Below are positions 41,195-49,808 of a stretch of 64,000 nt of DNA, one piece after another. Made by a program: the position numbers and the translations under genes. Source of the DNA: Streptomyces leeuwenhoekii (GTDB lineage: Bacteria > Actinomycetota > Actinomycetes > Streptomycetales > Streptomycetaceae). Where the stretch lies: contig NZ_LN831790.1 in NCBI RefSeq assembly GCF_001013905.1, positions 3,610,001-3,674,000 of the forward strand, written 5' to 3'. Numbering within the stretch: the stretch's first letter is position 1; every line of letters starts with the position of its first letter. Below the pieces are notes generated by a model that did no database searches, had not been told where the DNA came from, and was given only the letters and a program-made list of their open reading frames with translations.

Positions 41195-42440
41195 GCGACG
41201 GACCTCGCCCCCACGGCGGTCCGGCGGGCCGTGCCCCGCACTCCTCCAGCACGTCGGCGACCGCGCGGGCGCGCAGCGGATCGACGGGCAGCGCGTGCCG
41301 GGCGAACCAGCGCGCCCCCTCGGGGACGGGTGACACGTCGGTGAAGTCCGCGCCCGCGTAGTCGTCCAGGGGCGGGTCGTAGAGGTAGCCGACGACGATG
41401 CCCCGCCGTGCCAGCGCCGCGACCGCCGCGTCCCGGTCGGCCACCAGCAACGGCACCCGGAACAACGGCTGCGCGCGGTCCGGGTGCCCGGTCCGCCGCC
41501 CCGCCCCCGCGGGCGGCGCCCAGGGCGTCGACAGCAGCAGCTCCGTGCCCGCCCGGCACGCCGCGAGCACCTCGTCCAGCCGGTCGAGCCCGCGGCCGAT
41601 GCGGGCCAGCCGCAGCGGACCGGAGCGCAGCCGGTAGTCGTGCATGTCCACCCGCACCCAGGGGTCGTACGCCCCCAGGTCCGGCGCCGCGGCGCCCGCC
41701 CGGGCCAGCTCCCGGGGGCGCAGCGGCATCCGGATCTCCTCGCGTTCCATCAGCCCCAGCAGTCGCACCGCCGCCCGGGCGGCGCGCCGCAGCCGCAGCG
41801 CCCGCACGGCTGCCTCCGCGTACGGCCGCACCGCGTACGCGGCCTCGGACGCCGCCCGCCGCGGCAGCAGCAGGTCCTCGCAGGACGTGGCGAGGGCTTC
41901 CCGCAGGCCCGGATCGGCGACGGACAGGATGCCCCCGGCCTGGGCGCCGACGTGCTTGGAGAGGCTGAAGACGGAGGCGTCGCCCCAGGCCCCGACGGGA
42001 CGCCCGCCGATGTCACTGCCGATGGCGTGCGCCGCGTCCTCGAACAGCGGGATGCCCAACGCGTCGCATCGGCGCCGCAGTTCGGGCGCCGGGTCGGGGT
42101 TGCCGTACAGGTTGGTCGTGAGGACGGCGGAGAGCGAACCCCACACCTCGCCGGGCACCGCGTCGATGTCGAGGGACGCGTCCAGCGGGTTCACCGGCGC
42201 CTGCACCGGCCGCAGTCCCGCGGCGAGCACGACGAAGAAGACGACGTCGTCGTTGACCGGCGACATCAGCACCTTGCCGCCGGGCGGGCACCAGTGGCGC
42301 AGCGCCACGTACAGCCCGTACCGGCACGACGGCACGTACACGCATTCCCGGCCGAGTCTGCGGCGCATGGTCTCTTCCAGCCGTCCCGGCTGTGATCCCG
42401 GCCGCGCCGAGCCCGGGCGGGCCCCCTCCCGCATGGCCAT
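41187..42440 (-). CDS. DegT/DnrJ/EryC1-family PLP aminotransferase
   Basis: This fold-type I PLP enzyme has 417 residues. The PLP lysine is in FSLSKHVGAQAGG near residue 165, preceded by the Asp of PLFEDAAHAIGSD near 137, and GRECVYVPSCRYGLYVALRH near residue 32 holds the N-terminal substrate region. Such enzymes aminate keto-sugars on nucleotides or catalyse dehydration. ATG at 42440 (MAMREGARPG) follows a G-rich stretch; the second ATG two codons later is possible. It is the first gene of a two-gene unit with the flippase. It likely makes an amino sugar for the polymer or modifies its lipid carrier. Confidence 0.85.
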   Translation of the reverse strand: MAMREGARPGSARPGSQPGRLEETMRRRLGRECVYVPSCRYGLYVALRHWCPPGGKVLMSPVNDDVVFFVVLAAGLRPVQAPVNPLDASLDIDAVPGEVWGSLSAVLTTNLYGNPDPAPELRRRCDALGIPLFEDAAHAIGSDIGGRPVGAWGDASVFSLSKHVGAQAGGILSVADPGLREALATSCEDLLLPRRAASEAAYAVRPYAEAAVRALRLRRAARAAVRLLGLMEREEIRMPLRPRELARAGAAAPDLGAYDPWVRVDMHDYRLRSGPLRLARIGRGLDRLDEVLAACRAGTELLLSTPWAPPAGAGRRTGHPDRAQPLFRVPLLVADRDAAVAALARRGIVVGYLYDPPLDDYAGADFTDVSPVPEGARWFARHALPVDPLRARAVADVLEECGARPAGPPWGRGPSRG

Positions 42441-42772
42441 CCGCCCCCCTGTGTGCCCTCGGCAGGCCCCCTCCCCGAGACCTTCCGGCAACCTGCCCAG
42501 AGTCGTCCTTTTCGCACCGCTCCGTCAAGAATGCGGACCGGCGGGTGGACGACGCCCCGCGTGCGAACGGAAGCGGAGCGCGACTGTCCGGCCGCGCTCG
42601 GCGGTACGCGAACACCCACCCCCCGCCTCACCCGCCACGCCCCGCCACGGTCGCCGTGCTCTGCCCAAGACCGGGGTGGCGCACGTAACGTGTGGCCCGG
42701 CCACGGATCACGTGGTGTACGGCGCACCGCGCACCCGCGCACACGGCGAGCACGAAAGCGAGGCAGCACCCG
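42441..42772. other. Divergent spacer between aminotransferase and fumarylacetoacetase genes
   Basis: No gene is supported. Near the fumarylacetoacetase side it has the palindrome CACGT A ACGTG (42682-42692) and a second CACGTG (42709-42714), 60-90 bases before the start, which are candidate operators. No clear -10/-35 pair was chosen. Confidence 0.5.
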
Positions 42773-43984
42773 ATGCCCCCCTTCGATGTCCCCGAGGGCG
42801 ACCCCTTCGGTCCGCACAACCTTCCGTACGGCGTGTTCTCCCTTCCCGGCTCCCAGGAGCGGACGGTCGGCGTCCGCCTCGGCGACCACGTCCTGGACGC
42901 CGGTGCGGCGGCACGGGCGCTCGGCTCGCCGTACGCCTCCCTGCTGGCCCGGCCGACCCTCGAACCGCTGCTGGCCGCGGGCCGCACCGCGTGGTCGGAC
43001 GTCCGGCGCGCGCTGACGGCTTGGGTGACGGTGCCCTCCCACCGCGAGGTCGTCGAGCCGCTGTTCCACCCGCTGTCCTCGGTGACCCTGCACCTGCCGT
43101 TCGAGGTCGCGGACTACGTCGACTTCTACGCTTCCGAGAACCACGCCCGTAACGTCGGCCGGATCTTCCGCCCGGACGCCGAGGACTCCCTCACCCCCAA
43201 CTGGAAGCATCTGCCGATCGGTTACCACGGCCGCTCCGGCACGGTCGTCGTCTCGGGCACGGACGTCGTCCGGCCGTCGGGCCAGCGCAAGGCGCCCGCC
43301 GACCCCGCTCCCGTCTTCGGGCCGTCCGTGCGCCTGGACATCGAGGCGGAGGTCGGCTTCGTGGTCGGTGTCCCCTCCGCGCCGGGCCACCCGGTCCCGC
43401 TCGGCGGCTTCCGCGAGCACGTCTTCGGCCTGTGCCTGCTGAACGACTGGTCCGCGCGCGACATCCAGGCCTGGGAGTACGTGCCTCTGGGCCCCTTCCT
43501 CGGCAAGTCCTTCGCCACCTCGGTGTCGGCCTGGATCACACCGCTGGACGCCCTGGAGGAGGCGCGGGTGGCACCTCCGGAGCGGACGCATGCGCTGCTG
43601 CCCTATCTCGACGACACCGGCGAGGAACCCGGCGGCTACGACCTGCGCATCTCCGTCGCCATCAACGGTCACGTCGTCTCCGAGCCGCCCTTCTCCACCA
43701 TGTACTGGACGGCCGCCCAGCAACTGGCCCACATGACCGTCAACGGCGCCCACCTGCGCACCGGCGACCTCTACGGCTCCGGAACCGTCAGCGGCCCCGC
43801 CGAGCGGCAGCGCGGCTCCCTGCTGGAACTGACCTGGAACGGCCGTGACCCGCTGGAACTTCCCGACGGCAAGCGCACGTTCCTCGAGGACGGTGACGTG
43901 GTGACCCTGTCGGCGTGGGCGCCCGGGCCGGACGGGACCCGGGTGGGCCTCGGCGAGGTGACCGGGCGCATCGTCCCCGGGTGA
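42773..43984 (+). CDS. fahA: Fumarylacetoacetase
   Basis: This soluble enzyme of 403 residues catalyses the last step of tyrosine/homogentisate breakdown, cleaving fumarylacetoacetate to fumarate and acetoacetate. An N-terminal SH3-like domain (about 1-115, FGPHNLPYGVFSLPG) is followed by the FAH catalytic domain. The metal site includes DYVDFYASENHARNVGRIFR (Asp of DFY), LDIEAEVGFVVG (Glu pair) and LLNDWSARDIQAWEYVPLGP (Asp). The fold's GKSFATSVSAWITPLDAL is also present. ATG at 42773 has a GAGGCAGCACCCG site. No other tyrosine-degradation gene is in the window, so it stands alone. Confidence 0.96.
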   Translation: MPPFDVPEGDPFGPHNLPYGVFSLPGSQERTVGVRLGDHVLDAGAAARALGSPYASLLARPTLEPLLAAGRTAWSDVRRALTAWVTVPSHREVVEPLFHPLSSVTLHLPFEVADYVDFYASENHARNVGRIFRPDAEDSLTPNWKHLPIGYHGRSGTVVVSGTDVVRPSGQRKAPADPAPVFGPSVRLDIEAEVGFVVGVPSAPGHPVPLGGFREHVFGLCLLNDWSARDIQAWEYVPLGPFLGKSFATSVSAWITPLDALEEARVAPPERTHALLPYLDDTGEEPGGYDLRISVAINGHVVSEPPFSTMYWTAAQQLAHMTVNGAHLRTGDLYGSGTVSGPAERQRGSLLELTWNGRDPLELPDGKRTFLEDGDVVTLSAWAPGPDGTRVGLGEVTGRIVPG

Positions 43985-44040
43985 GACCGGCCGCGTCCGG
44001 GCGCTCTCCCGGATTGGTGGCCTCCGACGCCTGACTCCCG

Positions 44041-44072
44041 CCGCCCGCCCCCGTCATACTGACGGCGGGCGG
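44041..44072 (+). terminator. Hairpin after fahA
   Basis: CCGCCCGCC (44041-44049) pairs with GGCGGGCGG (44064-44072), and after a three-base bulge GTCA (44053-44056) pairs with TGAC (44060-44063) around TAC. It is 57 bases after the fahA stop. Confidence 0.65.
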
Positions 44073-44190
44073 TGTGCGCGGCGGCACGCCGGTCGCGGTC
44101 GTCGCGGTCGTGGTACCCGCCGCGACCGTCCGCCCGCCGAGCACGTCCCAGAGCCGAAGCCGCCCCTTTCGAGGATCCGGAGCCTGTGGC

Positions 44191-45129
44191 ATGACCGTCT
44201 GCCTGCTCCTGCTGAGCGCCGTCGCCCTGACCGCCGCCGTACCGGTCCCGCGTGCGCTGACCCGGGCCACCTGGCCCGAGCGGGAACCCGTGGTCGCGCT
44301 GTGGGTGTGGCAGTGCCTGGTCGCGACCGTGCTGCTGTGCTGCCTGACGGCGCTGGCGCTGGCCGCCGCGGCCGTCTTCGGCACCGTCCGCGCCCAGTTG
44401 TTCGCCCCGGCGCCGCCCGCGGTGACCGCGGCGTACGACCTCTCCTCGGGCTCCCCCTGGGCCGCCGCCCTCACGGTGCTGCTGGCCTGCGGCGCGGCCT
44501 GGACGACCGCGATGCTGGCCCGCCAGCTCGTCGAGGCCCGCCGCCGCCACGCCCAGGCCCGCGCCCACCTGCGCGAACGCGCCCCCGATCTGCCCGCCGG
44601 GCTCCCCGGCGCGCGCGGCCCTCTGCTGGTGCTGGAGGACGAGTACCCGGACGCCTGGTGGATGCCCGGCAGCCCTCCCCAGCTCATCGTGACCACCGGT
44701 GCCCTGCACCGCCTCACCGACCACCAGCTCGACGCCGTCCTCACCCACGAGCGCGGCCACGCCCGCGCCCGCCACGACTGGCTGCTGCACCTGTCCACCG
44801 CACTGGCCACCGGATTCCCCCGCATCCCGCTCTTCGCCCACTTCTGCGACCAGACGCACCGCCTGGTCGAACTCGCCGCCGACGACACCGCCTCCCGGCG
44901 CTGCGGCCACCTGACCACCGCCCTGGCCCTGATCGAGCTGAACCAGCACCGGGGCGTCCTGTCCTGCGCCTCCAGCCACCGCCTCCTCGGCGAGCGGGTG
45001 GACCGCCTCCTGGAGCCCCCGCCCCGGCTCGGCCGCCGCCACCGGGCCCTGACGATGGCGGTGGCCGCGCTGGTCCCCCTGCTCCCCGTACTGATCACCT
45101 TCGCGCCGGGGCTGACGGCACTGGCGTGA
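44191..45129 (+). CDS. M56/M48-type membrane metallopeptidase
   Basis: This membrane peptidase has 312 residues. Hydrophobic segments lie near 2-22, 32-58, 80-105 and 285-308. The zinc site is VLTHERGHARARHDWL near residue 186 (HExxH), with a third ligand likely in LVELAADDTASRRCG. The architecture fits BlaR1/MecR1-like M56 peptidases of actinobacteria. Such genes are often next to a BlaI-type repressor, but none is seen on either side. ATG at 44191 follows GAGGATCCGGAGCC. The substrate is unknown. Confidence 0.88.
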   Translation: MTVCLLLLSAVALTAAVPVPRALTRATWPEREPVVALWVWQCLVATVLLCCLTALALAAAAVFGTVRAQLFAPAPPAVTAAYDLSSGSPWAAALTVLLACGAAWTTAMLARQLVEARRRHAQARAHLRERAPDLPAGLPGARGPLLVLEDEYPDAWWMPGSPPQLIVTTGALHRLTDHQLDAVLTHERGHARARHDWLLHLSTALATGFPRIPLFAHFCDQTHRLVELAADDTASRRCGHLTTALALIELNQHRGVLSCASSHRLLGERVDRLLEPPPRLGRRHRALTMAVAALVPLLPVLITFAPGLTALA

Positions 45130-45157
45130 CGTCCCGACGGCCGGGCTCCGGCCCCGG

Positions 45158-45174
45158 GCGCCGCGGGGCGGCGC
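45158..45174. terminator. Hairpin between M56-type peptidase and recQ
   Basis: GCGCCGC (45158-45164) pairs perfectly with GCGGCGC (45168-45174) around a GGG loop, in the gap between two convergent stop codons (45129 and 45245). Confidence 0.6.
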
Positions 45175-45244
45175 TCCGGCCCGGTGCGTCCGGCGCACCC
45201 TCACCCGGGTCGCGGTGCCCCCGCTCGGCCCGACCCGGCCCGCG

Positions 45245-47266
45245 TCACCAGTCCACCGGCTCCTCCTCCGGCTCGGGCCAGGCGTCCCGCTCCGGATCGG
45301 CGTCCTCCGCCGCCTCCGGCCGCGCCGCGCCAGGACCGGCGCCCGGTCCGGCACCCGGACCTGCGGCCGGTCCGGAGCCCGGCCCGCCGGCCGAGGCCAG
45401 CGCCTCCAGCACCCCTTCCCCGTACGTCACCAGCTTCTTCTCCCCCACCCCGTTGATGGTCCCGAGCTCCGCCACCGAGGTGGGCCAGGCCGTGACGATC
45501 TCCCGGAGGGTGGCGTCGTGGAAGATGACGTAGGCCGGGACGCCCTGTTCGCGCGCCTGCTCGGCACGCCAGGACCGCAGTGCCTCGAACGCGGGCAGCA
45601 GCGCCTCCGGCAGCTCGGCCGCCGCCGCGCGCGGCCTGCGCTCGCCGCGCCCGGAACCGGAGGCCGCCGTCCGGGAGGCCGCCGGCTTCTTCGGCTCCTT
45701 GCGCAGCGGCACCTCCCGCTCCCGCCGCAGCACCGCCCCGCTGGCCTCGGTCAGCACCAGCGTGCCGTACTCCCCCTCGACCGCGAGCAGCCCCTGCGCC
45801 AGCAACTGCCGGACCACACCGCGCCACTCCCCCTCGCTCAGCTCCGTGCCGATGCCGAAGACGGACAACTGGTCGTGGTCGAACTGGATCACCTTGCCGG
45901 TCCGCTTGCCCAGCAGGATGTCGATGATCTGCCCCGCGCCGAACTTCTGCCCGCGTTCCCGCTTGAGCCGCACCACCGTCGACAGCAGCTTCTGCGCCGG
46001 GATGGTGCCGTCCCAGGTCTCCGGCGGGGCGAGGCAGGTGTCGCAGTTGCCGCAGGCCGCCGCGTCGGCCTCCTGCCCGAAGTAGGCCAGCAACTGACCG
46101 CGGCGGCACCGGACCGTCTCGCACAGCGCGAGCATGGCGTCCAGATGCTGGGCGGCCCGGCGGCGGAACGCCTCGTCGCCCTCGCCGGACTGGATCAGCT
46201 TGCGCTGCTGTATGACGTCGTTGAGCCCGTACGCCATCCAGGCCGTCGACGGCAGTCCGTCGCGTCCGGCACGGCCCGTCTCCTGGTAGTAGCCCTCGAC
46301 CGACTTGGGCAGATCGAGGTGGGCCACGAAGCGCACGTCCGGCTTGTCGATGCCCATGCCGAAGGCGATCGTCGCCACGACCACCAGGCCGTCCTCCCGC
46401 AGGAAGCGTGACTGGTGGGCCGCGCGGGTGCCCGCGTCCAGGCCCGCGTGGTACGGCACCGCCTCGATGCCGTTGCGGGTCAGGAATTCGGCGGTCTTCT
46501 CGACGGAGTTCCGCGAGAGGCAGTACACGATGCCCGCGTCGCCGGGGTGCTCCTCCCGCAGGAAGCTCAGCAACTGCTTCTTCGGGTCCGTCTTGGGCAC
46601 GATGCGGTACTGGATGTTGGGCCGGTCGAAGCTGGCGACGAAGTGCCGCGCCGCCGGCATGTTCAGCCGCTCGGTGATCTCCTGGTGCGTGGCGTGCGTG
46701 GCGGTCGCCGTGAGGGCGATGCGGGGGACGTCGGGCCAGCGCTCGCCCAGCAGCGACAGGGCCAGGTAGTCGGGCCGGAAGTCGTGGCCCCACTGGGACA
46801 CGCAGTGCGCCTCGTCGATCGCGAAGACCGAGATCTTGCCGCGCGAGAGCAGGTCGAGGGTGCTGTCCAGGCGCAGCCGCTCCGGGGCCAGATACAGCAG
46901 GTCCAGCTCACCGGCGAGGAACTCGGCCTCCACCACCCGCCGCTCGTCGAAGTCCTGCGTGGAGTTCATGAACCCGGCGTTCACACCGAGCGCCCGCAGC
47001 GCGTCCACCTGGTCCTGCATCAGCGCGATGAGCGGGGACACCACCACGCCCGTCCCCGGCCTGACCAGGGCCGGGACCTGGTAGCACAGCGACTTGCCGG
47101 CGCCGGTGGGCATGAGCACGACGGCGTCGCCGCCCGCGATCACATGCTCGACGACGGCTTCCTGCTCGCCCCGGAAGGACTCGTACCCGAAGACCCGGTG
47201 CAGCGTGGCCAGTGCCTCGCTCGCCGTCGTCCCTGTCATCTCGCCGATCACGCCCGTCCCGCTCAT
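45245..47266 (-). CDS. recQ: ATP-dependent DNA helicase RecQ
   Basis: This 3'-5' DNA helicase has 673 residues. The order is Walker [13 protein letters not shown] near residue 55, the aromatic-rich/DEAH box [19 protein letters not shown] near 145, motif [12 protein letters not shown] near 330, and the RQC zinc site [12 protein letters not shown]...CGNCDTC near 380-405. The winged helix follows, then an HRDC domain (about 545-625). The last ~55 residues are a Gly-Pro-rich then acidic tail ([20 protein letters not shown]). ATG at 47266 ([12 protein letters not shown]) has GGGGGAC upstream; ATG at 47239 ([13 protein letters not shown]) is possible. It acts in recombination and fork repair. The promoter gap is shared with the divergent Uma2 gene. 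Confidence 0.96.
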   Translation of the reverse strand: MSGTGVIGEMTGTTASEALATLHRVFGYESFRGEQEAVVEHVIAGGDAVVLMPTGAGKSLCYQVPALVRPGTGVVVSPLIALMQDQVDALRALGVNAGFMNSTQDFDERRVVEAEFLAGELDLLYLAPERLRLDSTLDLLSRGKISVFAIDEAHCVSQWGHDFRPDYLALSLLGERWPDVPRIALTATATHATHQEITERLNMPAARHFVASFDRPNIQYRIVPKTDPKKQLLSFLREEHPGDAGIVYCLSRNSVEKTAEFLTRNGIEAVPYHAGLDAGTRAAHQSRFLREDGLVVVATIAFGMGIDKPDVRFVAHLDLPKSVEGYYQETGRAGRDGLPSTAWMAYGLNDVIQQRKLIQSGEGDEAFRRRAAQHLDAMLALCETVRCRRGQLLAYFGQEADAAACGNCDTCLAPPETWDGTIPAQKLLSTVVRLKRERGQKFGAGQIIDILLGKRTGKVIQFDHDQLSVFGIGTELSEGEWRGVVRQLLAQGLLAVEGEYGTLVLTEASGAVLRREREVPLRKEPKKPAASRTAASGSGRGERRPRAAAAELPEALLPAFEALRSWRAEQAREQGVPAYVIFHDATLREIVTAWPTSVAELGTINGVGEKKLVTYGEGVLEALASAGGPGSGPAAGPGAGPGAGPGAARPEAAEDADPERDAWPEPEEEPVDW

Positions 47267-47346
47267 CGTCCCGTCCCCCGTATGTCCTGCCTCGTCCACT
47301 GCGTCCACCGCGTCCACGATAGGCGGCGGCGCCGACAGCGCCCGAG

Positions 47347-47355
47347 TTATCCACA
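47347..47355 (+). promoter_or_regulatory. DnaA-box-like TTATCCACA upstream of recQ
   Basis: TTATCCACA is the exact E. coli consensus DnaA box and one base from the streptomycete form TTGTCCACA. It lies in the intergenic region 81 bases upstream of the recQ start and 106 bases before the Uma2 gene. A single site has low specificity. Confidence 0.3.
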
Positions 47356-47460
47356 GGGCCGGTCAAGGACACGCCCTCGTTCACACGTACGCAGGAGACC
47401 CGCTCGTTCCTGCCGGATAGCCTGGAAGCATCGGCGAGACTCCGTCCCATGGGAGCACTG

Positions 47461-48063
47461 ATGAGCGTCGCACCGAAGGCGTCCACGCCCACCTGGCCGA
47501 TCCCGCCGGAAGGCGGCTGGACCGCCGACGACCTGGACCGCCTCCCGAATCTGCCTCCGCACACGGAACTGATCGACGGGAGCCTGGTCTTCGTGAGTCC
47601 GCAGACTCTTTTCCATTCACGCGCTGTGAGCTTCTTCGAATGGCAGCTCCAGTCCCTGGCCCCGGCGGACTACGAGGTCGTCCGCGAGTTCACGATCGAC
47701 ATCGACCGCCAGAACCGGCCCGAGCCGGACGTCATCGTCGTGCGCGGGGACGTCGTCGAGGACCCCGAGCAGACCCGCTACCCGGCCGAGGCGGTGCTCC
47801 TCGCCATCGAAGTCGTCTCCGCCGACTCCGTCTCCCGCGACCGCGAGACCAAGCCCCTGAAGTACGCCCGGGCCGGCATCCCCCACTACTGGCGCGTGGA
47901 GCACGAGAAGGGGATCGCAGCGGTCCACGCCTTCGAGCTGGAGCCCACCACCGGCGCGTACACCAGTGTGGGCATCTTCCGCGAGCGGATGAAGGTGAGC
48001 GCTCCCTTCCCCGTGGACCTGGACCTCACCGGGATCAGGCCGCGCCGGGGCGGCGACCGGTAA
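47461..48063 (+). CDS. Uma2-family (DUF820) restriction-endonuclease-fold protein
   Basis: This soluble protein of 200 residues belongs to the PD-(D/E)XK-fold Uma2 family. Active-site candidates are EPDVIVVRGD (Asp) near residue 94, and LLAIEVVSADSVSRDRETKP (Glu and Lys) near residues 115-134, followed by YARAGIPHYWRVE. N-terminal GWTADDLDRLPNLPPHTELI is typical. I chose ATG at 47461 because GGGAG lies five bases upstream; ATG at 47449 is also in frame. Such genes are multiplied in streptomycetes and their role is unsettled. No partner antitoxin gene is visible. Confidence 0.88.
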   Translation: MSVAPKASTPTWPIPPEGGWTADDLDRLPNLPPHTELIDGSLVFVSPQTLFHSRAVSFFEWQLQSLAPADYEVVREFTIDIDRQNRPEPDVIVVRGDVVEDPEQTRYPAEAVLLAIEVVSADSVSRDRETKPLKYARAGIPHYWRVEHEKGIAAVHAFELEPTTGAYTSVGIFRERMKVSAPFPVDLDLTGIRPRRGGDR

Positions 48064-48077
48064 CCCGCCCCGGCGCA

Positions 48078-48121
48078 GGGAGCGGCCCGGGCACCCCCCG
48101 AAGGGTGCCCGGGCCGCTCCC
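48078..48121. terminator. 19-bp perfect hairpin between Uma2 gene and nuoN
   Basis: GGGAGCGGCCCGGGCACCC (48078-48096) pairs over all 19 bases with 48103-48121 around the loop CCCGAA. It sits between the convergent stop codons at 48063 and 48150 and should terminate both the Uma2 transcript and the complete nuo operon. Confidence 0.85.
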
Positions 48122-48149
48122 GTGGCGGGCAGGCGCCGCGCAGGCCGTG

Positions 48150-49808
48150 TCAGCGCACGAACACTCCCGCCTGCCCCGCCAGATCCAGGAAGTACTGCGG
48201 CGCCACACCCAGCACCAGCGTCACCGCGACTCCCACCCCGATCGCCGTCACCGTCAGCGGCGACGGCACGGCCACCGTCGGGCCCTCCGGCCGCGGCTCG
48301 CTGAAGAACATCAGCACGATCACCCGGATGTAGAAGAACGCCGCGATCGCCGAGGAGATCACGCCGACCACCACCAGCGGCGCCGCGCCGCCCTCCGCCG
48401 CCGCCTTGAACACGGCGAACTTGCCCGCGAAGCCGGAGGTCAGCGGAATCCCGGCGAAGGCCAGCAGGAAGACCGCGAAGACCGCCGCGACCAGGGGCGA
48501 CCGGCGGCCCAGCCCGGCCCACTCCGACAGGTGCGTCGCCTCACCGCCGGCGTCCCGCACCAGCGTGACCACCGCGAAGGCGCCGATCGTCACGAACGAG
48601 TACGCCGCGAGGTAGAAGAGGACCGACGACACCCCGTCCGGGGTGGTCGCGATGACGCCCGCCAGGATGAAGCCCGCGTGGGCGATCGACGAGTACGCCA
48701 GCAGCCGCTTGATGTCGGTCTGCGTGATCGCCACGATGGCGCCGCCCAGCATGGTGACGATCGCCACGCCCCACATCACCGGCCGCCAGTCCCAGCGCAG
48801 GCCGGGCAGGACGACGTACAGGATCCGCAGCAGCGCGCCGAACGCGGCCACCTTCGTCGCCGCCGCCATGAAGCCGGTCACCGGCGTCGGCGCGCCCTGG
48901 TACACGTCCGGCGTCCACATGTGGAACGGCACCGCGCCCACCTTGAACAGCAGGCCCATCACGAGCAGCCCGGCACCCACCAGGAGCAGCGCGTCGTTGC
49001 CCATGGTGTCGGCGAGCGCGGGAGTGATGTCGATGGCCGACCCGTCGACGACCTGGGCGATCCGCGCGTACGACACCGAGCCCGCGTAGCCGTACAGCAG
49101 GGCGATGCCGAACAGGGTGAAGGCGGAGGCGAACGCGCCGAGCAGGAAGTACTTGACCGCGGCTTCCTGCGACATGAGCCGCTTGCGGCGGGCCAGCGCG
49201 CACAGCAGGTACAGCGGGAGGGAGAAGACCTCCAGGGCCACGAAGAGGGTCAGCAGGTCGTTGGCGGCCGGGAAGACCAGCATGCCGGCGACCGCGAACA
49301 GCAGCAGCGGGAAGACCTCGGTGGTGGTGAAGCCGGCCTTCACGGCCGCCTTCTCGCTGTCGCTGCCGGGCACGGAGGCGGCCTGCGCGGCGAAGGAGTC
49401 GACCCGGTTGCCGTGCGCCGCGGGGTCCAGCCGCCGCTCGGCGAAGGTGAACAGGCCGACCAGCGCGGCCAGCAGAATGGTGCCCTGCAGGAACAGGGCC
49501 GGTCCGTCGACGGCGATCGCGCCCATCGCCGCGATCCGCGCCTTGGTCGTGCCGTAGCCGTCGGCCGCGAGCGCGACCACCGCGGCGAAGGCGGCGGCGA
49601 GCGCGACGACGGAGACGAACATCTGGGCGTGGTAGCGGGCCCTGCGCGGCACGAACGCCTCGACGAGGATCCCGACGATCGCCGCGCCGACGACGATCAG
49701 GGTGGGCGACATCTGCCCGTACTCGAACTTCGGCGCGTCGATCTTCGTGATCGGGTCGGCCGCGGTTGCCGCCGTTGTCCACAGGCTGTGGACGGCTGAT
49801 GCGCTCAC
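48150..49808 (-). CDS. nuoN: NADH-quinone oxidoreductase subunit N
   Basis: This antiporter-like proton-pumping subunit of complex I has 552 residues, about 14 helices and the usual motifs: VALEVFSLPLYLLCALARR (membrane Glu), AAVKYFLLGAFASAF, HMWTPDVYQGAPTPVTGF, and LLAYSSIAHAGF. GTG at 49808 (VSASAVHSLWTTAA) overlaps the nuoM stop as GTGA. It is the last gene of the complete operon and is followed by a perfect 19-bp terminator hairpin. Its first codons contain a DnaA-box-like palindrome (49775-49793). Confidence 0.97.
   Translation of the reverse strand: MSASAVHSLWTTAATAADPITKIDAPKFEYGQMSPTLIVVGAAIVGILVEAFVPRRARYHAQMFVSVVALAAAFAAVVALAADGYGTTKARIAAMGAIAVDGPALFLQGTILLAALVGLFTFAERRLDPAAHGNRVDSFAAQAASVPGSDSEKAAVKAGFTTTEVFPLLLFAVAGMLVFPAANDLLTLFVALEVFSLPLYLLCALARRKRLMSQEAAVKYFLLGAFASAFTLFGIALLYGYAGSVSYARIAQVVDGSAIDITPALADTMGNDALLLVGAGLLVMGLLFKVGAVPFHMWTPDVYQGAPTPVTGFMAAATKVAAFGALLRILYVVLPGLRWDWRPVMWGVAIVTMLGGAIVAITQTDIKRLLAYSSIAHAGFILAGVIATTPDGVSSVLFYLAAYSFVTIGAFAVVTLVRDAGGEATHLSEWAGLGRRSPLVAAVFAVFLLAFAGIPLTSGFAGKFAVFKAAAEGGAAPLVVVGVISSAIAAFFYIRVIVLMFFSEPRPEGPTVAVPSPLTVTAIGVGVAVTLVLGVAPQYFLDLAGQAGVFVR
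49775..49793. promoter_or_regulatory. Palindromic pair of DnaA-box-like sites inside the 5' end of nuoN
   Basis: TTGTCCACA (49775-49783), the streptomycete DnaA-box consensus, is followed by an inverted partner, giving GTCCACAG G CTGTGGAC (49777-49793), a perfect 8-bp palindrome around one base. It lies about 15 bases inside nuoN. The functional meaning is uncertain. Confidence 0.35.

Noticed and set aside
31511..42440. Recent horizontal transfer of the glycan locus
   Set aside because: Composition and codon use look the same as in the flanking genes and no mobility gene or tRNA is near; transfer cannot be shown from this sequence alone.
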